From Chryseobacterium phosphatilyticum (GTDB lineage Bacteria > Bacteroidota > Bacteroidia > Flavobacteriales > Weeksellaceae), in NCBI RefSeq assembly GCF_002899825.2, contig NZ_PPED02000007.1:118941-182940 (forward strand): 64,000 nucleotides of DNA, in the 5' to 3' direction. The notes under the pieces are model-generated. The model did not search any database, was not told where the DNA came from, and saw only the letters and a program-made list of their open reading frames with translations. Of this stretch, positions 16,351 to 25,860 are shown one piece after another (within the stretch, counting starts at the first letter, position 1; each line of letters begins with the position of its first letter). Made by a program: the position numbers and the translations under genes.

Positions 16351-17715
16351 ATGAGAACTTACACTTACACCAGAATTTTTTTCTGTACACTCCTGCTATG
16401 TGTTTTGCAGGCGTGCAGTTCTATTTTTGGCCTTCCTTCCGATCCGGAAAAATCGACACTGGGAGAGACCACTGCTTCTACAGCAGAGTTAAAAAATATA
16501 CCTCTTCCCAAAGAGAAAATTGTCATAGGAGTTTATAAGTTCAGAGACCAGACCGGGCAATATAAACCCTCAGAAAATGGTAATAACTGGAGTACGGCCG
16601 TACCACAGGGAACAACAACAATTCTAATCAAAGCCCTCGAAGATAGCCGTTGGTTTATACCTATTGAAAGAGAGAATATTGCTAATCTTCTGAATGAGAG
16701 ACAGATCATTCGTTCCACCAGACAAGAATACAGTAAAGATACCGATAAAAACAATCAGTCACTTCCTCCGCTCTTGTATGCCGGAATTCTTCTGGAAGGA
16801 GGAGTGATTTCCTACGATAGTAATATTTTAACAGGTGGGTTGGGAGCCCGATACTTCGGAATTGGAGCATCAACTCAATATCGTCAGGACCGGATTACGA
16901 TTTACCTTCGCGCAGTCTCCACATTGAATGGAGAAATACTCAAAACAGTCTATACTTCCAAAACGATCCTGTCAACGAGCGTGAACGGAAGCTTTTTCAG
17001 GTATATAGACACAGAACGACTTCTTGAAGCTGAGGTTGGGCTCACACAAAATGAACCTGTTCAGCTGGCTGTTACCGAGGCTATTGAGAAAGCGGTGAAA
17101 TCTTTAATTGTTGAAGGGATACGGGATAAGATTTGGGGAAAAGCAGCAGAAGGTGCCGGAGATTATCAGGCTTTAATCAATGAATATACTAAAGAGCAGA
17201 ATTTGAATAATGGAAGAGTGATTGGAAACAGATTTCCTGAGGATTACAGACGGAAATTTTCTGTATTTGGAAATGTTGAAGCACAGAAAGTGAAAGATGA
17301 TTATGTGAATCCTAAAATGAATATCGGTGGAAAACTTGGAGTAAAGTATTTCCTTACGCCTAATTTTAATATAGAAGTTAATGGCAGTTATTTTACCCTT
17401 GAAAACGAAAATATTGTTAAAAGAAATTATTTCGGCCCCGAGGTAAATCTGGAATTTCTCCTGTTTCCGAAATATAGACTCAGTCCTTACATCTATGGAG
17501 GAGCGGGAGCTATGTATTCCAGATACAAACCTCAATATAAAGGGCAGGTCGGCGGTGGCCTGGAATATATGATTGACCATTCGATTTCACTGAGAGCCTC
17601 AGCACAATATGACTTAGGATTTAAAGATGATTGGGAAGGTATGGTAAACGGGAAAAGAAAAGATCAGGCGCTGCGATTTGCATTGGGTATCAACTTCTAT
17701 TTTGGAAACAAATAA
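16351..17715 (+). CDS. csgG: Curli secretion channel CsgG with C-terminal barrel-like extension
   Basis: The 454-aa lipoprotein has lipobox LQACSS and the CsgG core: IVIGVYKFRDQTGQYKP, then DSRWFIPIERENIANLLNER and QIIRSTRQE, LLYAGILLEGGVISYDSN, GIGASTQYRQDRITIYLRAV and AVKSLIVEGI. CsgG forms the nonameric outer-membrane channel for curlin export. E. coli CsgG is 277 aa; here about 150 further residues (from about 300) look like an outer-membrane beta-barrel: alternating strands such as GGKLGVKYFLTPNFNIEVNG, LSPYIYGGAGAMYS and a C-terminal LRFALGINFYFG. The extension could be a separate small barrel beside the pore. Confidence 0.92.
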   Translation: MRTYTYTRIFFCTLLLCVLQACSSIFGLPSDPEKSTLGETTASTAELKNIPLPKEKIVIGVYKFRDQTGQYKPSENGNNWSTAVPQGTTTILIKALEDSRWFIPIERENIANLLNERQIIRSTRQEYSKDTDKNNQSLPPLLYAGILLEGGVISYDSNILTGGLGARYFGIGASTQYRQDRITIYLRAVSTLNGEILKTVYTSKTILSTSVNGSFFRYIDTERLLEAEVGLTQNEPVQLAVTEAIEKAVKSLIVEGIRDKIWGKAAEGAGDYQALINEYTKEQNLNNGRVIGNRFPEDYRRKFSVFGNVEAQKVKDDYVNPKMNIGGKLGVKYFLTPNFNIEVNGSYFTLENENIVKRNYFGPEVNLEFLLFPKYRLSPYIYGGAGAMYSRYKPQYKGQVGGGLEYMIDHSISLRASAQYDLGFKDDWEGMVNGKRKDQALRFALGINFYFGNK

Positions 17716-17726
17716 AATCACAAACT

Positions 17727-19238
17727 ATGAAAACTTTAACATACATCATAAGCATATTTATTCTTACTTTTTGGCTGTTTTCCTGCAATGAGGATCTTGT
17801 AGAACAGGCTCAAACGGGAATATTAAAAGGAAAAGTCGTAAAAAGAGGGAGTAATGTCCCTATTCCTAATGTGAAAATTTTTACTGCTCCCAGTACTCAA
17901 ACTGTTTTCAGTGGTACAGACGGCTCATTTGAGATTGAAGCTATGCCGGTAGGAAATTATTCTGTAAAAGCTGAGCTTTCGGGATATGTGACGAGTTTCC
18001 AGGCTGTCAATATACAAAATCAGAACCAGGTGGTGACGGTGGTATTCGAAATGAATGATGATACTTCATTGAACTCTCCTCCCACCACACCGCAATTGCT
18101 GAGTCCGATAGATAATGCGGTTAACCAACCTTTAAGTGTAGAGCTTACCTGGAGTGCAACAGATCCGGATACGGCTGATGTTTTGAAATATAGTGTAACC
18201 ATTAAAAATAATCTTGACACTAATGTGATTCAGGTGAATGATTTGACAGCGAATCATTATACGCTTTCAAATCTGAAGTTTGGTGTAAGTTACTTCTGGC
18301 AGGTGTCTGTTTCGGACGGCATTCACCCGCCAGTTTTAAGCTCTACCGCTAAGTTTACTACCAATACGGTTCCTGCCAACAGATATCATTATGTACAGAA
18401 ACAAAACGGCAATTTTGTGATTATATCAAGCGATGAACAGGGAAATAATTTTCAGTTAACCAGCTCATCTTATAACAGCTGGAGGCCACGGAAAAATAAT
18501 AATGCAGGTCTTATTGCTTTCCTTCGTACAGAAGGAGGAAGTACCCACCTGTATACTGTAAATCCTGATGGATCTAATCCATTTAAGGTAACAACAGTTC
18601 CGGCAGCGGGCTTTAATAATTATGAAGTTGATTTTGCGTGGAGTACAAATGGTCAGGAATTGATTTATTCTAATTTTAACAAGCTATATAGAATTAATAA
18701 GGATGGAAGTGGTCTCAATCTGATGTATACAGTCCCTGACGGAAGTATGATTTCGGAATGTGACTGGAGCTATGATGGAAGCAAAATTGCTTTAAAAACA
18801 AATGATTATAACGGATATAATACAAAAATTTACATCATAGATACTACAGGAAATACTCTTAAAACAATACTTTCCGGAAGTTCCGGAGCCAGTGGGGGAT
18901 TGAATTTTTCTGTTGACGGACAGCTTCTTTTATATACGCAGGATGTATCCGGTTATCAGGATGCAAGCGGAAACTATCGTCAGCTGGACTCTCATATTTT
19001 TATCTATAACCTTACCAGCAATATGACGTATGATATTTCTTCGGGAAGTCAGAAACCTATGGGAACCAACGATCTGGATCCGAGGTTTTCTCCCAATAAT
19101 GCACAGGTAATTTTTATGAATACCTCAAATGATAATATTTCACAAAAGAATGTTGTGGTTATTGATTTGAATAATGATATGACAGATCTCTCACGGAATG
19201 CACTTTTTGCCAATGGTGAAATGCCAGATTATGAGTAA
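17727..19238 (+). CDS. Lipoprotein with carboxypeptidase-regulatory-like, Ig/FnIII-like and beta-propeller domains
   Basis: The 503-aa lipoprotein (lipobox LFSCNED) has three visible parts. Residues about 30-110 are a carboxypeptidase-regulatory-like domain (ILKGKVVKRGSNVPIPNV...FEIEAMPVGNYSVKAELSGY). Residues about 115-215 form a fibronectin-like domain (PPTTPQLLSPIDNAVNQPLS...FGVSYFWQVSVSDG). The rest is a TolB/PD40-type propeller with repeated DGS/SxDG blades (VNPDGSNPFKVT, INKDGSGLNLMY, WSYDGSKIALK, FSVDGQLLLY, FSPNNAQVIFM). It follows csgG by 11 bp and precedes a terminator, so it is the last gene of the curli operon. Its role, perhaps fibre anchoring, is unknown. Confidence 0.85.
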   Translation: MKTLTYIISIFILTFWLFSCNEDLVEQAQTGILKGKVVKRGSNVPIPNVKIFTAPSTQTVFSGTDGSFEIEAMPVGNYSVKAELSGYVTSFQAVNIQNQNQVVTVVFEMNDDTSLNSPPTTPQLLSPIDNAVNQPLSVELTWSATDPDTADVLKYSVTIKNNLDTNVIQVNDLTANHYTLSNLKFGVSYFWQVSVSDGIHPPVLSSTAKFTTNTVPANRYHYVQKQNGNFVIISSDEQGNNFQLTSSSYNSWRPRKNNNAGLIAFLRTEGGSTHLYTVNPDGSNPFKVTTVPAAGFNNYEVDFAWSTNGQELIYSNFNKLYRINKDGSGLNLMYTVPDGSMISECDWSYDGSKIALKTNDYNGYNTKIYIIDTTGNTLKTILSGSSGASGGLNFSVDGQLLLYTQDVSGYQDASGNYRQLDSHIFIYNLTSNMTYDISSGSQKPMGTNDLDPRFSPNNAQVIFMNTSNDNISQKNVVVIDLNNDMTDLSRNALFANGEMPDYE

Positions 19239-19424
19239 ATATCAGAGATTGAGTAGCACAAATTGAAAATCGGGAGATAGAATTTCAGGCTTATAGTGTA
19301 GGTTTAAAGTTATTGAGCTATCTCTTGTTTTTCATCTTTTTGAGTTGCATGTTGTTGATAGTAATTCATGCTAAGAATGAGTAGTTGCCTGTTTTTTGTG
19401 AATATAAACATGAAAGCCGGGTAT

Positions 19425-19459
19425 AAAAAATTCCAAATCATTACGATTTGGAATTTTTT
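19425..19459. terminator. Bidirectional terminator between curli operon and regulator
   Basis: The arms AAAAAATTCCAAATC and GATTTGGAATTTTTT enclose a 5-nt loop. The hairpin lies between the convergent curli operon and the LuxR-type regulator and has T runs on both strands. Confidence 0.9.
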
Positions 19460-19482
19460 GTCAATAAGAAAAAAGTTACTAT

Positions 19483-20133
19483 TTAGTCAATAATATGATT
19501 TTCCAGAGCGTATTTTACAATACCGACAGAGTTTCTTACATTGAGTTTTAATAAGATTTTTTTTCGGTGAGTTTCTACGGTATTAATACTTATAAATAGT
19601 TTCTCAGAAATGTTTTTGCTGCTGAATCCATCGCAGATAAATTTTAGAATTTCCATTTCCCTTCGGGTAAGAGGTTCTTTAATGTGTTGGCTGCGTTTTT
19701 CCTGTTCATTACTGATGAAATGAATCATTCTTTCTTTTGCATAATCACAGATGTAGATCTCATTCAGCAAGAGGGCATTGACAGACTTCAGAAATTCATC
19801 ATATCTGGAGTTTTTATCCAGATAGCTTTTGATTCCTTTATTAAATAATTTCCTGATGTCAATCACATCGTAACAACTCCCTAAAACAATAATCTTAATG
19901 TTTTTATATTCCGTGGTAATGCTTTCAATTGATTGGTAGAGTTCTGTAAGCATAAGCATATTGGAACTCATGACAAGAATTTCAGGAGTTTGATCTTTTA
20001 AATTTTTGTTGAGGGTTTCTAAAGAATTGCAGATGCCAATCGTATTGAATAATTTACTTTGCATAAGCAGTTTTGAGAGTCCTTCAGTATATAGCATAGG
20101 CTCATCAAAAATAGTTAGTCTTGGTTTCATCAT
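19483..20133 (-). CDS. LuxR/NarL-type transcriptional regulator with degenerate receiver (CsgD-like)
   Basis: The 216-aa protein has an N-terminal receiver-like domain and a C-terminal LuxR helix-turn-helix (LTRREMEILKFICDGFSSKN, ISEKLFISINTVETHRKKI, LLKLNVRNSVGIVKYA). In the receiver, the strand that normally ends in the phospho-acceptor Asp reads EILVMSSNMLML: no Asp is present at the site, although FDEPM may preserve part of the acidic pocket. E. coli CsgD, the curli master regulator, is also a LuxR-type protein with a non-canonical receiver. Convergent position next to the curli operon suggests it controls curlin expression, but this is inference from context and architecture. Confidence 0.85.
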   Translation of the reverse strand: MMKPRLTIFDEPMLYTEGLSKLLMQSKLFNTIGICNSLETLNKNLKDQTPEILVMSSNMLMLTELYQSIESITTEYKNIKIIVLGSCYDVIDIRKLFNKGIKSYLDKNSRYDEFLKSVNALLLNEIYICDYAKERMIHFISNEQEKRSQHIKEPLTRREMEILKFICDGFSSKNISEKLFISINTVETHRKKILLKLNVRNSVGIVKYALENHIID

Positions 20134-20356
20134 GGTTTGTTTTATTTATATAAATGTATGAAAAAAACTTTATATTTTGATGGAAATTTGCAATTATTTT
20201 AGATTTATAATGATATTATTATCATTTATTTCAATTATTATTGATTATTTGTTAATTAAATCACGTTTTGTTGATTTTTGACTCAATATTTTAGAGTTAT
20301 TGTTTAAAATATATTATATTTATGGTGTTTGTATTATTTTATTTTTCATAAATAAA

Positions 20357-20824
20357 TTATTTAATTAACACAATAGGGATATGTTTCACCGGGAAATTAA
20401 CGGAATTCGCAATGAAACAATATTCATTGGCTTTATGGTGCAGCTGTTTTGCTTTTTCAATCATCGATTCTTCGGTTACTTTAACGGTAGGGTGTAAGGT
20501 TATTTCTGTAAAATGACCGCTTCCATTTGTTGTTTCTGTCATAATCCCGGTAGCTTCGTCTGTATAATCTGTCACAATAACTCCGGCTTCAGAGCAAAAG
20601 TGAAGATACCAAAGCATATGACATGTAGAAAGGGATGAAAGAAGCATTTCTTCCGGATTGTGTTTTGTCTTGTCTCCACGGAAAGATGGATCAGATGAAC
20701 CTTCAATAATAGCTTTATTTTCCACTGAAATGGTGTGGCTTCTTTCATAATCTCGATAACCGCTTGTACCGGTTCCTTTATTGCCTGTCCACTGAGTAGT
20801 AGTTTTGTAATGGTGGTTTTTCAT
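20357..20824 (-). CDS. OsmC family peroxiredoxin-like protein
   Basis: The 155-aa protein shows the OsmC/Ohr layout: an N-terminal swapped strand (TTQWTGNKGTGTSGYRDYER), KHNPEEMLLSSLSTCHMLWY containing the peroxidatic-type Cys, and the second Cys in KANEYCFIANSVNFPV. Both reactive cysteines are present. OsmC proteins reduce organic hydroperoxides in the cytoplasm. I use the ATG at 20824; the longer frame adds a hydrophobic leader that does not belong to the family. Confidence 0.9.
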   Translation of the reverse strand: MKNHHYKTTTQWTGNKGTGTSGYRDYERSHTISVENKAIIEGSSDPSFRGDKTKHNPEEMLLSSLSTCHMLWYLHFCSEAGVIVTDYTDEATGIMTETTNGSGHFTEITLHPTVKVTEESMIEKAKQLHHKANEYCFIANSVNFPVKHIPIVLIK

Positions 20825-20924
20825 AATTAAAAGATAAAATATTTTTATGATCAATATACATATTAACAACAGTAGAGACAGGCTTTAGCCCGCCTTTAAA
20901 TTAAAAAATTAATAGTCTAAGGTA

Positions 20925-20954
20925 ATAAAAAACCTCCGGTAAAAACCAGAGGTG
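20925..20954 (-). terminator. Terminator of T9SS cargo gene (copy 1)
   Basis: Read leftward, ACCTC(t)GGT and ACC(g)GAGGT form the stem and are followed by a T-rich run. It lies just after the stop of the 460-aa cargo gene. A fragment resembling the GGCTTTAGCCCG dispersed repeat lies directly beyond it (about 20880-20893). Confidence 0.75.
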
Positions 20955-20963
20955 TGTATTGAA

Positions 20964-22346
20964 TTAATTCTTCATAAGCTTTCTTATAGTACTCCTTCCG
21001 TTTTCAAAAGAAACTTTGGCAATATAAATACCTTTCGGTAAATCTGAAACTGGCAAACCGGAATCCTTGATGGTTTTTAAAATTTTTCCCTCAGGAGAAT
21101 AGATTTCAATCTTATTGATTTTTTCCTCTGATTTGAAAACCAGATTTTGTTGAACAGGATTTTCAAAAGAAATATTGTCATTACCCTTCCTGATATCTGT
21201 GGCAGATAATGTACTGTTATTTTGCAAATATTTTACAATATATCCGTTTCCGTCGGCAATGATATTGTTGTCATTCACGATCATATCACTGAGATAATTT
21301 AAGGTAGGCTGGGTCTCTACATAATAATTAAAACCAGAATCCATTATTCCGTTTTGATTGAGTCGGGAAATAAAAAATCTAATGTCATTATTTACTTCTT
21401 TTGCTCCACCAATGTAATAGTAACCATTTTTTTCTACAATACTTAAAATCCATATAGGAAAGGGGATTGAGGTGTTAGGGTTGAAGTTAAAAGAGCTGTC
21501 GAATGTCCCATCTGGTTTGATTCTGTTAATCCATCCGGTTGAATTTGTATAGACAATATTGTTGTTACTATCCATTATTGCCTTTGCATAGTTATTAGAC
21601 ATCCCTTGAAATACCCCATTGTTTCCGAAGCTGGTTAATGGCTGGCCGTTCGGATTGAATTTCTCCATAATTCCGTTCAAATGAGTACAAACTATATTAG
21701 ATTGATTGTCAACAAAGGTAGAGGTGGCATTTGACCAGCTGCCTTGCGTAAATAGGGAGCCATTATTTCCAAAAGTGGTATCAAGGCTTCCATTGGTATT
21801 GAGTCTGCAAATCAGGTGTTGAAAGGTGCTGCTGGAAGTGTCTACACCATGAACAATTATTTTTCCGTTCTGGAGAATGAATTCACCGGAATAACCTGCT
21901 GAATCTGAACTCATAGCAGGTATTGCTGACGAAACACCATTGGTTCCAAAAGTAGTATCAAATTGACCGGTTGGAAGAATTCTTAAAATAACAGATCCTG
22001 TATAAATCAAAAGTTTTCCATCAGATTGCCTTTTCATTTGACTGTCAGTAATGAAATAGGGGAGTGCAAGCTCTCCATTGGTTCCAAAAGAAGTGTCCAG
22101 GATTCCATTGACATTAAGTTTTGATAAAAAGGATTTTTCAACGCCTCCTGTACTGCTGTTGTTTCTGTTGTAAGTAAAATAAATGTTTCCATCCGAATCT
22201 TGAACTATTCTTGGTGAAGAATTGGTATTGTTACCTGTTGGTATGGGGTATATCCCATTAGAAGCAAAATTATGGTCTTTGGAGGTGATCTGTGCAAAAG
22301 CAGTTTGTACTGCGAGAAGCAGTACGAGAAATAAATTTTTTGTCAT
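20964..22346 (-). CDS. Secreted delta-60-repeat protein with T9SS type A sorting domain (copy 1)
   Basis: The 460-aa protein has a signal peptide (ending AFAQ), a body of repeated delta-60-type blades with phrases such as GILDTSFGTNG, GQFDTTFGTNG and GSLDTTFGNNG, and a C-terminal type A sorting domain from about residue 385 (KIEIYSPEGKILKTIKDSGL, then PVSDLPKGIYIAKVSFENG and STIRKLMKN). The sorting domain directs export by the type IX secretion system and is normally cleaved or attached at the surface. The ligand or activity of the propeller-like body is unknown. A longer paralogue lies 78 bp upstream. Confidence 0.88.
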   Translation of the reverse strand: MTKNLFLVLLLAVQTAFAQITSKDHNFASNGIYPIPTGNNTNSSPRIVQDSDGNIYFTYNRNNSSTGGVEKSFLSKLNVNGILDTSFGTNGELALPYFITDSQMKRQSDGKLLIYTGSVILRILPTGQFDTTFGTNGVSSAIPAMSSDSAGYSGEFILQNGKIIVHGVDTSSSTFQHLICRLNTNGSLDTTFGNNGSLFTQGSWSNATSTFVDNQSNIVCTHLNGIMEKFNPNGQPLTSFGNNGVFQGMSNNYAKAIMDSNNNIVYTNSTGWINRIKPDGTFDSSFNFNPNTSIPFPIWILSIVEKNGYYYIGGAKEVNNDIRFFISRLNQNGIMDSGFNYYVETQPTLNYLSDMIVNDNNIIADGNGYIVKYLQNNSTLSATDIRKGNDNISFENPVQQNLVFKSEEKINKIEIYSPEGKILKTIKDSGLPVSDLPKGIYIAKVSFENGRSTIRKLMKN

Positions 22347-22424
22347 TGTCTTTTGAGTTTTAAATTGGAAATAGGACGTATTTGTCTTTAGTCAAAAAAT
22401 ACGTTTATCATTCCGGATGTATTA

Positions 22425-23849
22425 TTAATTCTTAATTAGTTTTTTGGTTATACTGCTTCCGTTTTCAAAAGTAACTTTAGCCATATAAGTTCCTCCAGGT
22501 AAGTCCGAAACAGGAGTATTAGAGTCTTTTGTAGTTTTCAGAAGATTACCGGTTAAAGAAAAAATCTCAATTTTACTGACTTTATCCTGAGTTTTATAGT
22601 TCAGACTTTGACTCACAGGATTTTCGAAAGAAATAGATGGGTTGCTGATTATAGGATCGCCAGCTGCTGCCAATGTTGAATTGTTTAATAAAAACTTGAG
22701 AATAGTAGTGCCTTTTCCTGCAATGATGTGACTATTGTCTATAATCATATCAGCAATGGCGTCCGGATTTGTCGTTGTTTCTGAATAATAATTGAATGAA
22801 GAATCTACAGATCCTGTAGGGTTAAGTTTGGAAATAAAAAATGTTTCTCCCATTGAGCCAGTCTGGCCGGCGATAAAGTAAGAACCGCTTTTTTCTATAA
22901 CAGAAGATAAACTGGTGATGGTAAAAGGGTATGAGTTAATAGGATCAAATGCAAAAGAACTATCATAAGCTCCATTGGAAGTAAGTCTGAAAATCTCATT
23001 ATTTATATTAGTGCAGATAATATTGTTATTACTATCCATGGAAGCCGTTCCTATCGCTCCGGGGCTATTGGTGAAAACCAAAACTCCATTGTTTCCAAAG
23101 CTTGTCAGAGGTTGGCCATTACTGTTATATTTTTCCATGCCTCCGTTAGGATAGGTGACATTAGCGTTAGTATTGGTGTAATTAGTAATGAGGCTTACAA
23201 TATTGGATTGATTGTCTAGAAAGATAAAGTTCCCCATCGTTTTTATAGATCCATTGTTTCCAAATGTATTATCAATACTTCCGTCATTATTTAATCTATA
23301 AATACTTTCATAATAATTATAAGGGCCTTCAATTGTCCAACCATAAATGATAATTTTGTCATTTTGCAGATACAAACCATAGCCAACACCGTTAGCATCG
23401 GAAAAGACATTTGCGATTTTTGAAATACCGTTAATGCCAAATGTAGTATCCAGCTGCCCATTAGAGGTAAGTCTGGCAATAGCAGCCCCATCAGTATTAA
23501 AACCGAATATCAAAAGTTTGCCATCTGCCTGCTTAGTAAGCTGGCTGTCTACAGGAGTATAATAATCGTTGATTAAGGTTTCTCCATTATTTCCGAAAGA
23601 AGAATCCACAGTTCCGTTCGCGTTAAGTTTTGAAATAACAGATATAGGGCTACCCAAAGAGGAATTGTCTCTGGCGTAGGTGAAATACATGCTCTCATCG
23701 GAGTTTTTAACTATTTTGGTTCGGTAGCTGTTATTGGCACCCATGATGGTATGCTTTCCGTTTGAACCAAAACTGGCATCATAAGAGACAATCTGTGCAG
23801 ATACACTTTGAATCATCAAAATGCACGACAGGAATAATTTTTTAATCAT
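22425..23849 (-). CDS. Secreted delta-60-repeat protein with T9SS type A sorting domain (copy 2)
   Basis: The 474-aa paralogue has the same design: signal peptide ending SVSAQ, blades marked by GTVDSSFGNNG, GQLDTTFGINGI and GSIDNTFGNNG, and a sorting domain ending GNLLKTTKDSNTPVSDLPGG, TYMAKVTFENG and SITKKLIKN. The C-terminal 80 residues are closer between the two copies than the propeller blades, as expected if the sorting signal is constrained and the body is diversifying. It is the upstream gene of the pair; its promoter should lie in 23850-24100. Confidence 0.88.
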   Translation of the reverse strand: MIKKLFLSCILMIQSVSAQIVSYDASFGSNGKHTIMGANNSYRTKIVKNSDESMYFTYARDNSSLGSPISVISKLNANGTVDSSFGNNGETLINDYYTPVDSQLTKQADGKLLIFGFNTDGAAIARLTSNGQLDTTFGINGISKIANVFSDANGVGYGLYLQNDKIIIYGWTIEGPYNYYESIYRLNNDGSIDNTFGNNGSIKTMGNFIFLDNQSNIVSLITNYTNTNANVTYPNGGMEKYNSNGQPLTSFGNNGVLVFTNSPGAIGTASMDSNNNIICTNINNEIFRLTSNGAYDSSFAFDPINSYPFTITSLSSVIEKSGSYFIAGQTGSMGETFFISKLNPTGSVDSSFNYYSETTTNPDAIADMIIDNSHIIAGKGTTILKFLLNNSTLAAAGDPIISNPSISFENPVSQSLNYKTQDKVSKIEIFSLTGNLLKTTKDSNTPVSDLPGGTYMAKVTFENGSSITKKLIKN

Positions 23850-24106
23850 CGTATTTAATTTTAAAAGTTTTTAATGGTTTCACTGTTTTTCAGAGCAGGC
23901 TTTTAGAAAGTATACATTCTGAAGGAATGCCTGAAAAACAGAAGTTTTTAGGAAAATAATCTCTATTCTCTTAGTTCTGGTTATTGTATGTAAGTGATTG
24001 TTTTGGAATAATCAGGAAATGGAGCGGGAGATTCCGGATACCCGGAATGAGCATGAGTAATTTTTTTTTCATTTGTTTGAGTTTTATGTGGTTACAAATA
24101 TAAAAA

Positions 24107-24134
24107 AAAACCTTCAGTAAAAACTGAAGGTTTT
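24107..24134 (-). terminator. Terminator of rng
   Basis: A perfect 12-bp stem (AAAACCTTCAGT/ACTGAAGGTTTT) with an AAAA loop lies 11 bp after the ribonuclease gene stop. A run of A on the left gives the U-tract for leftward transcription. Confidence 0.9.
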
Positions 24135-24144
24135 AAATTTTGTC

Positions 24145-25704
24145 TTAATTAGAGAATTCGATCAATTCTTCTTTTTTGGAATTGTAGATCTTGTATTCTA
24201 AATATTTAAAAGAATCCCTTGGAACAATGGTTACCCACTTTTTGTATTTGATAAACCATTTCATCTGGATACTTTTGATGCCTTTGGTAAGGTAGGCTTC
24301 CACAAATGGGTGCACATGCAGGTAGATTTTTCCTTTTTCCTTCTGCAAAATGTTTCTTAAGGTTTCACCCATTTTTTCCACGATAACAATTGGAGCCACA
24401 ATTTCTCCGTCTTTGTTCGGGTTTTCTTCTTTGGTTTCGATCTGTTTTTCCGGACGATTTCTTTGTCTGGTGATCTGGATCAAACCAAATTTACTCGGAG
24501 GAAGAATTTTGTGACGTGCTTTGTCACGTTTCATTTCCTCTTTAAGATGCTCATAGAGATCTCTTCTGTGTTCAGAGTTTGGCATGTCGATAAAATCGAT
24601 CACGATGATACCTCCCATATCGCGGAGGCGTAGCTGTCTTGCGATCTCTGTAGCTGCCATTTTGTTCACTTTCAGTGCGTGCTCTTTATTGACAGCGGTT
24701 CCGGTTGTAATGTTATTTCCGGAGTTGACATCGACAACGTGAAGTGCTTCTGTGTGCTCAATAACAAGATAAGCTCCTTTAGAACTTGGAATGTTTACGT
24801 GTTTTCCGAAGCTCTGTTTAAGTTGTTTTTCAACATTATAATATTCCAGAAGTGGAATATGGGAATCGTAAAACTGGACAATATTTTTCTTCTCGGGGGC
24901 AATTACTTCAATGTAATTTTTCATCTCGCTCACCATTTGTTCATCATCACAAATGATATTCACGAAATCCTGATTAAAATTGTCTCTTAAAATAGCTGAA
25001 GCTTTGTCTTCTTCGCTTAAAACTTTAGACGGAACTTTATTTTTCTGGATGTTCTTAAAAGTGCTTTCCCACTTCTGAACCAACTGGTTCATGTCGTTGT
25101 GAAGGTCGGCAACCTTTTTTCCTTCGGCTACCGTTCTGATAATAACTCCAAAGCCTTCAGGTTTAATACTGTCGATAAGAGTTCTCAACCTTTCTTTTTC
25201 TTCAAAGCTTTTAATCTTTTTAGAAATAGAAACTTTATTGTCGAATGGAATTAAAACCAGAAAACGTCCGGTTAAAGAAACCTGAGTAGAAATCCTTGGT
25301 CCTTTGGTAGAAATAGGTTCTTTGGTAATCTGTAACAACACAAGATCATCCTTTGCTATTACTTTATCTACTGTTCCGTTTTTGTCTATTTCGGGTTGTA
25401 TCTCGAAATTTTTTAAGCTTGAAGTGCTTTGTTTTTTAGAAATAGTATCTTTTAAAAACTTTCTGTAGGTAAGATACTGAGGGCCTAAATCCTGATAATG
25501 TAAAAAAGCATCTTTGTCATATCCAATATTGACGAATGCCGCATTCAGGTTAGGTGCCAGTTTTTTTACTTTTCCTATAAACAGATCTCCAACTATAAAA
25601 TCGCTTTTGTCTTCTTGCTCATGAAGTTCACATAGTCTTCCGTCTTCCAGTAGCGCAATCTTTGTAAGATCATCTTCATGCGAAACTATTAGTTCTTTCT
25701 TCAT
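24145..25704 (-). CDS. rng: Ribonuclease E/G family protein (RNase G)
   Basis: The 519-aa endoribonuclease begins MKKELIVSHEDDLTKIALLE, followed by an S1 domain (FIVGDLFIGKVKKLAPNLNA, AFVNIGYDKDAFLHYQDLG). The RNase E/G catalytic core follows, with HVVDVNSGNN and IIVIDFIDM, which contain the magnesium-binding aspartates, and MKRDKARHKILPPSKFGLIQ, ITRQRNRP. The length suits RNase G without the long C-terminal scaffold of RNase E. It processes rRNA and mRNA. It lies downstream of HU and a tiny basic-peptide gene, with a terminator-like hairpin in between. Confidence 0.95.
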   Translation of the reverse strand: MKKELIVSHEDDLTKIALLEDGRLCELHEQEDKSDFIVGDLFIGKVKKLAPNLNAAFVNIGYDKDAFLHYQDLGPQYLTYRKFLKDTISKKQSTSSLKNFEIQPEIDKNGTVDKVIAKDDLVLLQITKEPISTKGPRISTQVSLTGRFLVLIPFDNKVSISKKIKSFEEKERLRTLIDSIKPEGFGVIIRTVAEGKKVADLHNDMNQLVQKWESTFKNIQKNKVPSKVLSEEDKASAILRDNFNQDFVNIICDDEQMVSEMKNYIEVIAPEKKNIVQFYDSHIPLLEYYNVEKQLKQSFGKHVNIPSSKGAYLVIEHTEALHVVDVNSGNNITTGTAVNKEHALKVNKMAATEIARQLRLRDMGGIIVIDFIDMPNSEHRRDLYEHLKEEMKRDKARHKILPPSKFGLIQITRQRNRPEKQIETKEENPNKDGEIVAPIVIVEKMGETLRNILQKEKGKIYLHVHPFVEAYLTKGIKSIQMKWFIKYKKWVTIVPRDSFKYLEYKIYNSKKEELIEFSN

Positions 25705-25860
25705 TTTGTTATAAGATAAAATTGTTAAGATTATAGGAATTTGACGTTTTTTCTCGATTAATTCATCTATTAAATATAAGGATTTAGAATGAAAATCATT
25801 ATATTTTTATTAAAATAATATTTGAAACCGTTCGTTTTCCGTAGAATCTTATAGTTGCAA

